Source: Fulvimarina sp040239565
Lineage (GTDB): Bacteria > Pseudomonadota > Alphaproteobacteria > Rhizobiales > Rhizobiaceae
Length of the DNA: 64,000 nt
Direction: 5' to 3'
Assembly: GCF_040239565.1 (NCBI RefSeq)
Contig: NZ_JBEHWS010000011.1
Location: forward strand, 78,291-142,290
The notes under the pieces were generated by a model that was not told the origin of the DNA, did not search any database, and saw only the letters and a list, made by a program, of their open reading frames with translations. A program made the position numbers and the translations under genes. Shown one piece after another: positions 23,711 through 33,083 of the stretch; positions within the stretch are counted from its first letter, which is position 1, and every line of letters starts with the position of its first letter.

Positions 23711-26374
23711 TCAGCGCCGAGAACGCCCGCCGCGCGTGATCCGGTCTTCGCGGATCGCAGCCTGGGCCGCTGCCAGCCGGGCGATCGGCACGCGGAAGGG
23801 AGAGCAGGAAACGTAGTCGAGACCGGCTTCGGCAAAGAACGCGATCGAGGCCGGGTCGCCGCCCTGCTCGCCGCAGACGCCCAGTTCGATATGCGGCTTG
23901 GTTCGCCGTGCCTTTTCGACCGCGATCTGGATGAGCTCGCCAACGCCCTCGACGTCCACGGTCTGGAACGGATCGCGCTCGATGATACCCTCGCGGACAT
24001 AAGTCGACAGGAAGGTCCCTGCATCATCGCGCGAGATGCCGAAAACGGTCTGCGTCAGGTCATTCGTGCCGAAGGAAAAGAAATCGGCGGCCTCGGCTAT
24101 CGTGTCGGCGCGGACGATCGCGCGCGGTAATTCGATCATGGTCCCGACTCGGTAGGTCAGATTTGTGCCCGTCTCCGCGATCACCTGCGCAGCGACAGCG
24201 TCGATCCGCTCCTTCACGAAATCGAGTTCGCGTCGCAGACTGACGAGCGGCACCATGATTTCCGGCGTCACGGCAGCGCCTGTCTTCGCGCCGGCCTCCA
24301 CCGCCGCCTCGAAGATCGCACGCGACTGGACCTCGGCGATCTCCGGATAGGAAATCGCAAGCCGGCAGCCGCGATGGCCGAGCATCGGATTGAATTCCTG
24401 AAGCGCAGCAATCCGCTGGCGCAGCGTGGAGACATCAATGCCGAGAAATTCCGCCGTCTCGCCGATATCGCTTTCGGCCTGGGGCAAGAACTCGTGCAGC
24501 GGCGGGTCGAGCAGCCGGATCGTTACCGGAAGGCCGGCCATGATCTCGAAAAGTTCGACGAAATCGGCACGCTGGATCGGCAAGAGCTTTTCGAGAGCCG
24601 CGCGGCGGCCCTTTTCGTCCGAAGCAAGAATCATCTCGCGCATGGCGCGCACACGGTCGCCCTCGAAGAACATGTGCTCCGTGCGGGTGAGGCCGATGCC
24701 TTCAGCGCCAAAGTCGCGCGCTGCCCGTGCTTCGGCGGGCGTCTCCGCATTGGTGCGTACCCTCATGTGACGCGCCCGGTCGGCAAACTCCATCAGGGTA
24801 GCGAAATCACCATCGAGAGAGGGCCGAACGAGAGTGACCGCACCCTTGATCACTTCGCCGGACGTGCCGTCGATCGTAATCGGATCACCTTCCTTCAGCA
24901 CCGTTTTGGCAGCGTGTAGTTCGCCAGTCGCAGCATTGAGGCGCAGCGTTCCCGCACCTGTGACGCAGGGCTTGCCGATACCACGCGCGACCACGGCCGC
25001 GTGGCTGGTGGTGCCGCCGCGGATCGTCAAAACGCCCTCGGACACGTGCATGCCGTGAATATCTTCAGGATGGGTTTCGTGACGCACGAGGATGACCTTT
25101 CGGCCTTCCGAGGCGAGCGCCTGGGCGCGATCGGATGTGAAGACCATCTCACCCGTCGCGGCCCCTGGCGATGCGGGCATTCCCCGCGCCATCACCTCGA
25201 AGCTCTCGTCGCGCTGAATCGATGGGTGGAGAAGCTGATCGAGCGACGTCGCGTCGATCCGCGACAGGGCCTCCGCCTCGTCGATCAGGCCATCGCGTAC
25301 GAATTCGACGGCAAGACGGACGGCTTCGGAGGCGCTGCGCCGGCCGACGCGCGACTGGAGCAGAAAGAGCTCTCCATCACCGATCATGAACTCCACTTCG
25401 GCGAGATCGCCGAGATAGGCCTCTACGGCCCGTACATGGTCGTCGAGATGTTCGATATCGGCTGGAAATTCCTCGCCACCATTCTCCAGTGCAGCCGCGA
25501 GATTGATACTGCGATGTTGGTCATTGCGCAGAACATGACCGGAGCCGAGCTGGAATTCTCCGGTCAGCTGCGGTCTGCCTGTCGCCATGTCACGCGACAG
25601 GGCCCGGCCACGTCCGGACTGGGCATTGCGCTCGTTGAAGATCATCGAATGGATCGTGACGGCGAGACCCGAATTCTCGGGAATGCCGTGCAGCGCACGA
25701 TGGGCCTGGGCCGGAGCGCTTCGCCAGCTCTTGAAGACGGCATTGACGATCTCGACGAGTTGCTCGAACGGCGTCTGCGGCATGATGACTTCGAGTTCGT
25801 CGGCCAGAAACCGGTTCAGTCGCGCGATCAGCGCACGCCAGTCGTCGATCGACGTCGGTTCTCCGGTCCAGCCCTTCTCTTCCGCTTCCTCGTCGGCGAT
25901 CTCCTCAAAATCCGTGGGATCGGCGTCGTAGACAAGCTGGGCATAGCTCTCGATCAGCCGGCGATAGCTGCGGAAAGCAAAGGTCGCATCGTCCAGTTCT
26001 TCTGCAAGGATCTCGACCGTCCGGCCGTTGAGCCCGACATCAAGCACGCTTTCAGCAAGGCCCGGCATGGCGGCCTTCGCGCTGGAACGTACGGCAAGAA
26101 GAAGAGGCCGGCGGTCGCCGTCGAAGCGGCGCCCGGTGACGTTTTCGAGGGCTTCGACATGATCGCGAAGATCGGCCCGCAGGCCCATGGAAAGCTCGTC
26201 GCGGCCGCCCTTCGATTCGCGCCATGCATAGGTCGAGATCGTGAAACCCGGAGGAACGGGCAAATTGAGCGATGCCAGAAGCGCAAGGTCCGCGCCCTTG
26301 AGACCGAGGGACTCGACCGAGTCCGCCGGCCGTTCGGCCTTGCCTCTTTGAAATTGAAATATGCGTTGTGGCAT
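23711..26374 (-). CDS. ppdK: Pyruvate, phosphate dikinase
   Basis: Interconverts pyruvate + ATP + Pi with PEP + AMP + PPi. The 887-residue length is standard. Domains in order are an ATP-grasp nucleotide domain (SLGLKGADLALLASLNLPVP at the start), the phospho-His swivelling domain with TIRGGTTSHAAVVARGIGKP, and the TIM-barrel PEP domain with FGTNDLTQTVFG and the catalytic Cys motif GVCGEQGGDPASI. It stands alone between a terminator and the SLC13 gene. Confidence 0.96.
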   Translation of the reverse strand: MPQRIFQFQRGKAERPADSVESLGLKGADLALLASLNLPVPPGFTISTYAWRESKGGRDELSMGLRADLRDHVEALENVTGRRFDGDRRPLLLAVRSSAKAAMPGLAESVLDVGLNGRTVEILAEELDDATFAFRSYRRLIESYAQLVYDADPTDFEEIADEEAEEKGWTGEPTSIDDWRALIARLNRFLADELEVIMPQTPFEQLVEIVNAVFKSWRSAPAQAHRALHGIPENSGLAVTIHSMIFNERNAQSGRGRALSRDMATGRPQLTGEFQLGSGHVLRNDQHRSINLAAALENGGEEFPADIEHLDDHVRAVEAYLGDLAEVEFMIGDGELFLLQSRVGRRSASEAVRLAVEFVRDGLIDEAEALSRIDATSLDQLLHPSIQRDESFEVMARGMPASPGAATGEMVFTSDRAQALASEGRKVILVRHETHPEDIHGMHVSEGVLTIRGGTTSHAAVVARGIGKPCVTGAGTLRLNAATGELHAAKTVLKEGDPITIDGTSGEVIKGAVTLVRPSLDGDFATLMEFADRARHMRVRTNAETPAEARAARDFGAEGIGLTRTEHMFFEGDRVRAMREMILASDEKGRRAALEKLLPIQRADFVELFEIMAGLPVTIRLLDPPLHEFLPQAESDIGETAEFLGIDVSTLRQRIAALQEFNPMLGHRGCRLAISYPEIAEVQSRAIFEAAVEAGAKTGAAVTPEIMVPLVSLRRELDFVKERIDAVAAQVIAETGTNLTYRVGTMIELPRAIVRADTIAEAADFFSFGTNDLTQTVFGISRDDAGTFLSTYVREGIIERDPFQTVDVEGVGELIQIAVEKARRTKPHIELGVCGEQGGDPASIAFFAEAGLDYVSCSPFRVPIARLAAAQAAIREDRITRGGRSRR

Positions 26375-26477
26375 CGAACCGCCGGGTCAGGACCTCTTTC
26401 CAGTCTACCCTCGCGTTTAGCGCGGCATGTCCGCAACACCAAGAGCGTCCCGGCGGAATCCTAATGCGAGTTTAAGG

Positions 26478-26519
26478 AAAAATCACAGGCACTTCGACAG
26501 CATCGCCGCCGAAGTGCCT
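26478..26519 (-). terminator. Rho-independent terminator of the DsbA-like gene
   Basis: AGGCACTTCG and CGAAGTGCCT form a perfect 10-base stem around a 13-base loop. On the minus strand it is followed within four bases by a five-T run. It separates the DsbA-like gene from ppdK. Confidence 0.85.
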
Positions 26520-26537
26520 CAAGGCCTAATCCAATCG

Positions 26538-27416
26538 TCAGTTCGTCGGTGTCGCCGCCTCGATCGCGGCAGCCATATTCTCCGGGCTCATCGCGCCGGC
26601 ATATTTGGTGCCGTTGATGAAGAAGGTCGGCGTCGCGGTCACGCCGAAGTCCTCTTCGCCGGCCTTCTGCACATCGACGATCTGCTGCTGCAATTCCTTG
26701 TTGTTGAGGCAGGCGACGAATTCATCCTGTCCCATACCGGTCATGCGCGCGATCTTCAAAAGCTCCTGCGAAGGACTTTCGGCACCGGCCCAGGTCCGCT
26801 GCTGCTCGAAGAGAACGTCCACCATTGCCGTACGCCGCTGATCGTCGCCGGTGCAGCGCGCCATCATAAAAGCGGCGAGCGAGACGGGGTCGAACGGGAA
26901 TTCGCGGACGATGAGCTTGGCCTTTCCGGTATCGAGATAGGCTTTCTTGATCGCCGGGTAGCTGTTTTCGTGGAAGTTCGCGCAATGGCCGCAGGTCATC
27001 GAGGCATACTCGACGATGGTGACCGGCGCATCGGGATCACCCTGGACGATGTCCGGCAGAGCCTGCTCGCTCATCAGTTCCGACACATCGACATTGCCGG
27101 AGGATTCCGGCGCCTCCTCGGCTGGCGTCAGCGTCGGTTCAGACGAGCTCTCGGCTGTCTGTTCAGCGGCCGCAGCATCGGACTCCGAGGCGGCCTCGGT
27201 GTCGGCCGCAGGCTCGGCGGATGGCTCCGACTCGGCGGTCGTTTCTGTTTCCGCCACAGGATCGCTTGCCTGAGCGACTTCGATCTGGCCAGCGTCCGGC
27301 TGAACGATGCCATTAGCAGAGGCGTCTTCATCGCTGCAGGCAGCGAGCGTGATCAAGCTAGCACCGGCGAAAGCGAGCGCGGCCAGCTTCAGGGGCGAGG
27401 AATTTGAGCGGGTCAC
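26538..27416 (-). CDS. DsbA-family thiol oxidoreductase lipoprotein with acidic linker
   Basis: Periplasmic disulfide-handling protein of 292 residues. A lipobox LAAC anchors Cys27; residues 28-110 form a long Ala/Glu/Ser-rich acidic linker; residues 115-290 form a thioredoxin/DsbA domain with CGHC (142-145), a helical insertion and the cis-Pro loop TPTFFING. In rhizobia a DsbA-like gene commonly neighbours the DUF721 gene and mutY, as here. The linker is longer than I expect for the family. Confidence 0.9.
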   Translation of the reverse strand: MTRSNSSPLKLAALAFAGASLITLAACSDEDASANGIVQPDAGQIEVAQASDPVAETETTAESEPSAEPAADTEAASESDAAAAEQTAESSSEPTLTPAEEAPESSGNVDVSELMSEQALPDIVQGDPDAPVTIVEYASMTCGHCANFHENSYPAIKKAYLDTGKAKLIVREFPFDPVSLAAFMMARCTGDDQRRTAMVDVLFEQQRTWAGAESPSQELLKIARMTGMGQDEFVACLNNKELQQQIVDVQKAGEEDFGVTATPTFFINGTKYAGAMSPENMAAAIEAATPTN

Positions 27417-27547
27417 GGGCAGAATGTCTCCGTTTGAAAATCGTGCTTTGCAGCGGTTTCTATATAGACGCTGGTCCGTTGCCTACCACGAACGACCGCC
27501 GCGCCGACTTACAATTCTGTCATGCGCGCGCGAGCGGCACCGTCTCG

Positions 27548-28066
27548 TCAGTCCCGTTTGCGGTCGCTGCGGCTGAGCGTTGCCTCCGCAAAGGCTTTGA
27601 GGGACTCTCGCAGGGTCTCGTCCTCGATATGACCAACCATGGCCTCGATCTTCTGGCGATCCGACAGGTTCAGGCGGCGCGAGCTTGGCTTGTTGCTGCG
27701 AGACGCTTCCATGACAGGCATCTGCGTAATCTTGACCTTGGCAACCGCGATGAATCCATAGAGTCGATTGATCCGCGCGATCAGCTCGCTCGTCTGGTGC
27801 TGGAGCCGAAGAGCAGCTGCCGGCTCCGCGCCGATTACGAGGGTCGCCGGCTCAAAGGGATCGTCCTCGCCGCGCTTCGGCGGCCAGCGGAATTCCAGCG
27901 GCCGCGTCTGTCCCGTGAGGCGGGGACCCGCGATCTGCGGCCAGGCGAGCGCGAGCTCGGAGGTCATGCCGGCCTTCTTGCGCAGGACCGGATCAACTAG
28001 CTTCGACGCAAGATCCGATAGCGATCGCGGCGGTGGGCGCCGCTTCGGTTTCTGAAAATCGCTCAT
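27548..28066 (-). CDS. DUF721 (DciA-like) protein
   Basis: A 172-residue protein of the DUF721 family, whose members include DciA, the loader of replicative helicase in bacteria without DnaC. The domain covers residues 15-110, with WPQIAGPRLTGQTRPLEFRW and the LVIGAEPAAALRLQHQTSELIARINRLYGF core. The C-terminal third is charged. It overlaps the O-antigen-ligase gene by 4 bases on the same strand. Confidence 0.85.
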   Translation of the reverse strand: MSDFQKPKRRPPPRSLSDLASKLVDPVLRKKAGMTSELALAWPQIAGPRLTGQTRPLEFRWPPKRGEDDPFEPATLVIGAEPAAALRLQHQTSELIARINRLYGFIAVAKVKITQMPVMEASRSNKPSSRRLNLSDRQKIEAMVGHIEDETLRESLKAFAEATLSRSDRKRD

Positions 28067-29361
28067 GCCGGAGCGTCCTCCGTCGACCGCACGCCGTTTT
28101 CACTCATCATCGTACCCGCCAGCGTCCAGATCGAAAGAGCCCAGACGGCGTCGAGAATATCGTGGAAGAACATGATGTTCGTAAGGCCGGGGATCAGATA
28201 GGCGCAAACGAGAATGAGCGCGAAGGCCAGCCGGGCCGGGCCCTCAGCTTCGCGCCGCTGCCGAAAGGCGCACCAGATGGGCGTAAAGAGAACTGCGAGA
28301 AGTGCTGCGATGCCGACCAAACCTGCCTGCACGCCGACGGTCAGGATCACGTTGTGCAAGTGGCTGAAGGAGAAGCCGTCGGCAAAGACCGCGCCGAGAT
28401 GCGGCTGGACAGCGGCCCAGAGACCGCTCTCGCCCCAGCCGAGGAAGGGTCGTTCCAGAAAGGCCGCGATCCCGGCCCGATACATGTCGGACCGCAGGCT
28501 GAGAGAGGTCGCGGCATTTGCATTCGCAAACATCACCTCGAAATCCTGAATCAGGCCCTGCGCGCGATGGCTGACATATTCCGCACCCAGCACCACTCCG
28601 ACGAGCGTCAGGACAAACGCTGCAGCGAGGGTCAAACCGCGATGCCGCTGCCCGATCCGCGACCAGACGACCGGGATGTCCCGCCGCCGTGTCCAGAGGG
28701 CGATTGCTAGGATGATGGGAAGCGCTGGCCAGGCACCGCGCATGCCCGTCATGATCACGGCTAGCGAGGCGCCGAACATGCCAAGAAGGGCGATAGCATT
28801 CCGGAAGAAATCGTGCTTCTCGCGAAAACCCAGCAGCGCAAGTCCGGCGGTCAGGAGGCAGAGGATCGAAAAAGGACCGGCATTGCCGGCAAAACCCTCA
28901 GCCCGGTAGCTGTCGAAGAGAATGATGGAGGCGAGCCCCGCGACCGGCGCGAGGATGCCGCCGATCGCAGCCCCCTTGAACACGGCATCGAGCACGTCCT
29001 CCGTGCGGGAGATTGCCACCCGATGCACCGCGATGATCGGCATCAGGAAGAACAGGCGAAGACCGATATCGAGGGCAGCCGTTCCGGGATCGCTGTTGAG
29101 AATATCCGCAACCGCCAGCGCGCCGAAGAAAGCGACATGGCTCCAGAGCAGCGGAGCCGCCGGTCCAAAGGCGCGCCAGCTAAGCCGTCCGACGACGAGA
29201 CAAATTGCCGCCCAGCAGGTGAGGACAGTGACTATCAAGCCCACGAGAGACCCGGCGAGCGGCATGATGGCATATGAGAGTATGATCGCGGGGCGATTAC
29301 GCTCGGCCATCCCCTCGGTGGGCGGATTGATCAGCCGCGCGAAAGACGTCACTGGGTTCAT
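28063..29361 (-). CDS. O-antigen ligase (WaaL-like) membrane protein
   Basis: Polytopic protein of 432 residues with 10-12 hydrophobic helices. The long periplasmic loop includes SLRSDMYRAGIAAFLERPFLGWGES and FSHLHNVILTVGVQAGLVG; G.G....H (the HNxxL region) is the conserved part of the Wzy/WaaL superfamily. It would join or polymerise surface glycans. It lies between mutY (divergent) and DUF721, where rhizobia normally have nothing; no other glycan genes flank it, so the exact substrate is open. Confidence 0.85.
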   Translation of the reverse strand: MNPVTSFARLINPPTEGMAERNRPAIILSYAIMPLAGSLVGLIVTVLTCWAAICLVVGRLSWRAFGPAAPLLWSHVAFFGALAVADILNSDPGTAALDIGLRLFFLMPIIAVHRVAISRTEDVLDAVFKGAAIGGILAPVAGLASIILFDSYRAEGFAGNAGPFSILCLLTAGLALLGFREKHDFFRNAIALLGMFGASLAVIMTGMRGAWPALPIILAIALWTRRRDIPVVWSRIGQRHRGLTLAAAFVLTLVGVVLGAEYVSHRAQGLIQDFEVMFANANAATSLSLRSDMYRAGIAAFLERPFLGWGESGLWAAVQPHLGAVFADGFSFSHLHNVILTVGVQAGLVGIAALLAVLFTPIWCAFRQRREAEGPARLAFALILVCAYLIPGLTNIMFFHDILDAVWALSIWTLAGTMMSENGVRSTEDAPA

Positions 29362-29420
29362 CTCGCCTTCGTATCCACCTCGATCATGCTTGCCCCGTTC
29401 AGCGGATTGAAAGCCTGCCC

Positions 29421-30659
29421 ATGTCGCTTCCCAAAGACCCGCTCTCCAAGCAGCTCCTTGCCTGGTACGACACCCATGCGCGGGACATGCCCTGGCGAAT
29501 GAGCCCGAAAGCCCGGAAGGCAGGCGCGCGTCCCGATCCTTACCGCGTCTGGCTGTCGGAGATCATGCTCCAGCAGACCACTGTCGCGGCGGTGAAACCC
29601 TTTTTCGAGCGCTTCGTCAATCGCTGGCCGACCATCACCGATCTCGCGCGCGCCGAGGCGAGCGAGATCATGGCCGAATGGGCGGGGCTCGGCTATTACA
29701 GCCGCGCCCGCAATCTCCATGCCTGCGCGAAGACGGTTGACGAAGAGCATGACGGCGCGTTTCCGAAGACCGCCGCCGAGCTGAAGGCGCTTCCCGGCAT
29801 CGGCGACTACACGTCGGCCGCCATCGCCTCGATCGCCTTCGATGAACCCGCTCCCGTCGTCGACGGCAATATCGAGCGCGTGATCACCCGCCTGTACCGG
29901 ATCGCAGACCCGCTCCCCGGAGCGAAACCGAAGATCAGGGAGAAGGTCGCCGCGCTCACGCCGAAGGATCGGCCCGGCGATTTCGCTCAAGGCATGATGG
30001 ACCTCGGCGCTACCATTTGTGTGCCACGAAACCCGAACTGCCTGATCTGCCCGATCACCAGGTCCTGCGATGCCCGGAGCGAGGGCGACCAGAGCCGATA
30101 TCCCGTCAAGGCGCCGAAGAAGGCGGTTCCGCACCGGGTCGGCGCTGCCTTCGTCGCTATACGGCTGTCCGATGGCGCGGTATGGCTTCGCCGCCGACCG
30201 TCGTCCGGCATGCTCGGTGGTATGTCCGAAGCGCCGTCGACCAACTGGTCGGCACGGGCGGACGGCAAAACCGGAGGCGATAGCGCACCTTTTTCGGCGG
30301 ACTGGCATAACGCAGGAGCCGTCGAGCACGGTTTCACGCATTTCAAGCTCGAACTGACGGTCTATCGCGCCGAGATCGAGCAACCCCCGGATATGGAGGG
30401 CTGGTGGGCACCGGCGGATCAGATCGCGAATCAGGGGCTTCCAACGCTGATGCGCAAGGTGGTGACGCGCGCCCTCGCCGATGACTGCCAGAACATCAAA
30501 GCGAAGCAAGATGCCCCAAAACACCAAGCAGCTGGGAATACGGACGACCGAGAGTCAGCCGATCAGGAGACGCTTCTTCGGGAAGAACCGGAAATAGAAC
30601 GCCGGGCCCGCCCTGTCAGGCGAGCCCGGCGCACGTCCGGGCGTTGGTCCCGGACCTGA
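29421..30659 (+). CDS. mutY: A/G-specific adenine glycosylase MutY
   Basis: Removes A mispaired with 8-oxoG. The first 225 residues are an HhH-GPD glycosylase: catalytic Glu47 in LSEIMLQQT, LPGIGDYTSAAI, the catalytic Asp in VVDGNI, and a [4Fe-4S] loop C-X6-C-X2-C-X5-C in CVPRNPNCLICPITRSC. A Nudix-like recognition domain follows (about 240-350). The last 55 residues, after LMRKVVTRALADD, are a basic Arg-rich tail I do not know from MutY, and its DNA includes a hairpin near 30600-30631. Confidence 0.94.
   Translation: MSLPKDPLSKQLLAWYDTHARDMPWRMSPKARKAGARPDPYRVWLSEIMLQQTTVAAVKPFFERFVNRWPTITDLARAEASEIMAEWAGLGYYSRARNLHACAKTVDEEHDGAFPKTAAELKALPGIGDYTSAAIASIAFDEPAPVVDGNIERVITRLYRIADPLPGAKPKIREKVAALTPKDRPGDFAQGMMDLGATICVPRNPNCLICPITRSCDARSEGDQSRYPVKAPKKAVPHRVGAAFVAIRLSDGAVWLRRRPSSGMLGGMSEAPSTNWSARADGKTGGDSAPFSADWHNAGAVEHGFTHFKLELTVYRAEIEQPPDMEGWWAPADQIANQGLPTLMRKVVTRALADDCQNIKAKQDAPKHQAAGNTDDRESADQETLLREEPEIERRARPVRRARRTSGRWSRT
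30600..30631 (-). terminator. Possible ccrM terminator inside the mutY 3' end
   Basis: CGCCGGGC pairs with GCCCGGCG, with further pairing inside. Reading on the minus strand it ends ccrM and is followed by the T-rich GTTCTATTTCC. It lies within the last codons of the mutY frame, so the two convergent genes overlap functionally. Confidence 0.45.
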
Positions 30660-30674
30660 AAGCAAAAACGTTTG

Positions 30675-31820
30675 TCAGGCACTTGCCGCCGTCGCCATGC
30701 GCTGGCGGGCAACCTGGCGAAGCTCGTCGATCGGCGTCAGCCTCTGGCCTTCTTTGACGTGCCAGAAGGTCCAGCCGTTGCAGGCATCGAGACCCTGAAC
30801 CCGAGCGCCGATGCGATGGATCGAGGCGGCGTCATTTCCGACGGCGATCGTGCCGTCAGCCCGCACGCGCGCCCGGTATCGGCGCTTGGAGTCGGTAAGT
30901 TCCGTCCCCGGCGTCACGAGCCCTGCTTCGACGAGGCTCGCAAACGGCACCCGTGGCTCGGCGCGCTTGCCTGCGGCCATCTTGAGATCGTCGTCGTCCA
31001 GCGGCTCGATCTCCGCGATCCGCTGCCGGGCGATCTTCACATACTCGTCTTCGCGCTCGATACCGACGAAGTCACGGCCAAGACGCTTGGCGACGGCGCC
31101 TGTCGTGCCCGTCCCGAAAAACGGATCGAGGACGACATCTCCCGGCTTCGTCGAGGCCATGAGGATGCGGGCGAGCAGGGCTTCCGGCTTCTGCGTCGGA
31201 TGGGCCTTCACGCCGTCCTCGTCCTTCAGGCGCTCACCGCCCGAGCAGATCGGGAAGAGCCAGTCCGAGCGCATCTGAACGTCGTCGTTCGACGCCTTCA
31301 GGGCTTCGTAGTTGAACGTGTAGCTCTTGGCCTTGGCATCGCGCGAAGCCCAGATCAGCGTCTCGTGGGCGTTCTGAAAGCGCTTGCCGCGGAAGTTCGG
31401 CATCGGGTTCGTCTTACGCCAGACGATGTCATTGAGGATCCAGTAGCCGAGGTCCTGAAGGCTCGCGCCGACCCGGAAGATGTTGTGATAGGAGCCGATC
31501 ACCCAGAGGGTGCCGTTCGGCTTCAGAACGCGCCGCGCTGCGAGCAGCCAGGCACGGGTGAAGGCGTCATAGGCCTGAAAGCTCTCGAACTGGTCCCAGG
31601 CGTCGTCGACAGCATCCACCTTGGAATGGTCAGGCCGCATCAGATCGCCGCCGAGCTGCAGGTTGTAGGGGGGGTCGGCGAAGATCGCGTCCACCGATTC
31701 GGACGGAAGGCGCTCCATCTCCGTCACGCAATGACCCTGCAGGATCTGGTTCCGCCAGTCGATCTCTGGAAATGGCTGACTGTGGACGAGAACGGGTCCG
31801 CTACGCTTCATACTCAACAC
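30675..31820 (-). CDS. ccrM: CcrM-type adenine DNA methyltransferase (GANTC)
   Basis: Cell-cycle-regulated solitary N6-adenine methylase of alphaproteobacteria. The 381-residue protein has DPPY (49-52) before the SAM motif DPFFGTGTTG, the beta-class order, and the C-terminal RAMA/DNA-recognition domain (CcrM tail) with GTELTDSKRRYRARVRADGT and ACNGWTFWHV. No restriction partner is present, as expected for CcrM. A TTAACC half-site (31876-31881) lies 56 bases upstream. Confidence 0.95.
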   Translation of the reverse strand: MLSMKRSGPVLVHSQPFPEIDWRNQILQGHCVTEMERLPSESVDAIFADPPYNLQLGGDLMRPDHSKVDAVDDAWDQFESFQAYDAFTRAWLLAARRVLKPNGTLWVIGSYHNIFRVGASLQDLGYWILNDIVWRKTNPMPNFRGKRFQNAHETLIWASRDAKAKSYTFNYEALKASNDDVQMRSDWLFPICSGGERLKDEDGVKAHPTQKPEALLARILMASTKPGDVVLDPFFGTGTTGAVAKRLGRDFVGIEREDEYVKIARQRIAEIEPLDDDDLKMAAGKRAEPRVPFASLVEAGLVTPGTELTDSKRRYRARVRADGTIAVGNDAASIHRIGARVQGLDACNGWTFWHVKEGQRLTPIDELRQVARQRMATAASA

Positions 31821-31875
31821 CGCCGCTTGACTTCGGTTTTCAACAGGTCTTTCGCGGAACAGAGTTACCGAACGC

Positions 31876-31881
31876 GGTTAA
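31876..31881 (-). promoter_or_regulatory. Possible CtrA half-site upstream of ccrM
   Basis: TTAACC on the minus strand, 56 bases before the ccrM start. CtrA boxes are TTAA-N7-TTAA or TTAACC half-sites, and ccrM is a known CtrA target in other alphaproteobacteria. Only one half-site is visible, so this is tentative. Confidence 0.3.
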
Positions 31882-32003
31882 TTACCGATGAAAACGCGGA
31901 GCGATCCGCGACGAAATCCGATAGCCTCAGGCTTGGCGGTGCGGCGGCGCCCGTGATACCGCAGCGCGAAAACTCTCACACGCCTTCCGAAGGACCCTCA
32001 ACG

Positions 32004-32699
32004 ATGTCCATGCCCAAGCTGATGATCTTCGATTGCGACGGCGTTCTGGTCGACAGCGAAATCATAGCCGCGGATGTCGAGGCCAAGCTGATCGCCGAAT
32101 ACGGTGTCGAGATGAGTGCCGAGGACCTGGCAACACGTTTCGCCGGCCTGACCTTTCCGGTGATTCTCGAAAAGATCAGCGAAGAGAGCGGGCAGCCCAT
32201 GTCGGCCAACCTCATCGAGCGCGCCGATGCGGAGATCGACCGACGCCTCGGCGAGGAGGTCGAGGAACTCGCCGGTGCGCGTGAGGCAATCGAAGCCTTT
32301 GCGGCGCAGGGCGTTCCGTTCTGCATCTGCTCAAATTCCTCCTCCCAGCGGTTGGAAATCGAGCTCGAGCATGTCGGTCTCAGGGATTACTTCGCCTCGA
32401 ATGTCTTTGCCGCCCGCGAGGTCGGCACCAAGAAGGGCAAGCCCGCACCCGACGTCTTCCTCCATGCCTGCGAGACCTTCGGCGTGAAACCGTCGGACGC
32501 CTTCGTCGTCGAGGATTCCGTGCACGGCGTCGCGGCCGCAAGTGCCGCCGGCTGCCGTGTCGTCGGTTTTACCGGCGCGAGCCACACATATCCGGGGCAC
32601 GCGGAAGCGCTCGCAGAGGCTGGCGCAACGACCGTCATCAGCAAGCTGAAAGACCTCCCCGCGACCGTCGAGGCATTGGCGGAGTTCGGTGAGATATGA
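32004..32699 (+). CDS. HAD-superfamily hydrolase
   Basis: Phosphatase of the HAD subfamily IA (GPH/YieH/beta-phosphoglucomutase-like), 231 residues. Motif I DCDGVLVDSE near the N-terminus, motif II CSNSSS, motif III KGKPAPDVF and motif IV VEDSVHGVAAASAAG are intact, with a helical cap at about 20-90. The ATG at 32004 is chosen after AAGGACC; a much longer in-frame open stretch upstream is antisense to ccrM. Substrate unknown. Confidence 0.9.
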   Translation: MSMPKLMIFDCDGVLVDSEIIAADVEAKLIAEYGVEMSAEDLATRFAGLTFPVILEKISEESGQPMSANLIERADAEIDRRLGEEVEELAGAREAIEAFAAQGVPFCICSNSSSQRLEIELEHVGLRDYFASNVFAAREVGTKKGKPAPDVFLHACETFGVKPSDAFVVEDSVHGVAAASAAGCRVVGFTGASHTYPGHAEALAEAGATTVISKLKDLPATVEALAEFGEI

Positions 32700-32723
32700 G
32701 GCTTAGCGTCCGAGCCTGAGCGC

Positions 32724-33083
32724 TCAGCGCGGCAAGCCCTTCTCTTCCAGTTCCTGGAGATAGGCTGCCCATTTCTTGTCCTTCTCCTCGGTCAGCTCGG
32801 CGAGATAGGTCCAGGAAAAAAGCCCGGTATCGTGGCCGTCGGAAAAGCTGATCTTGATGGCGTAATTGCCGACGGGCTGGATGTTTCGGATTGCGACGTC
32901 GCGCTTGCCGAACTGGGTCTTGCGATCGGAGGGCCGGTGTCCCTGCACTTCGGCAGACGGGGAGTGGACGCGCAGATATTCGGCCGAAAGCTCTTCCGGA
33001 CCCCGCTCTGGCCAGGCGAGCGTGATCGTCCGCTTGTCCTTGGAGACGCGGATTTCGCTCGGGGTCGTCTGGCGCGCGGTCAT
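32724..33083 (-). CDS. DUF971 protein (gamma-butyrobetaine hydroxylase N-terminal-like)
   Basis: A 119-residue protein consisting of one DUF971/GBBH-like N-terminal domain: PSEIRVSKDKRTITLAWP, LSAEYLRVHSPSAEVQGH, VGNYAIKISFSDGHDTGLFSW and YLAEL. This domain is found alone near Fe-S or Mrp genes and fused to gamma-butyrobetaine hydroxylase. The start at 33083 replaces a longer frame with no family similarity. It is convergent with the HAD gene and adjoins moaA. Confidence 0.85.
   Translation of the reverse strand: MTARQTTPSEIRVSKDKRTITLAWPERGPEELSAEYLRVHSPSAEVQGHRPSDRKTQFGKRDVAIRNIQPVGNYAIKISFSDGHDTGLFSWTYLAELTEEKDKKWAAYLQELEEKGLPR

Noticed and set aside
25001..26464. 487-codon plus-strand open frame
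   Set aside because: It is antisense to ppdK, which has intact catalytic motifs; the frame shows no domain and is a GC-rich shadow.
30672..32003. Long open frame on the plus strand ahead of the HAD gene
   Set aside because: It is antisense to ccrM, whose motifs are complete. Only the part from 32004 has HAD motifs and a ribosome site.
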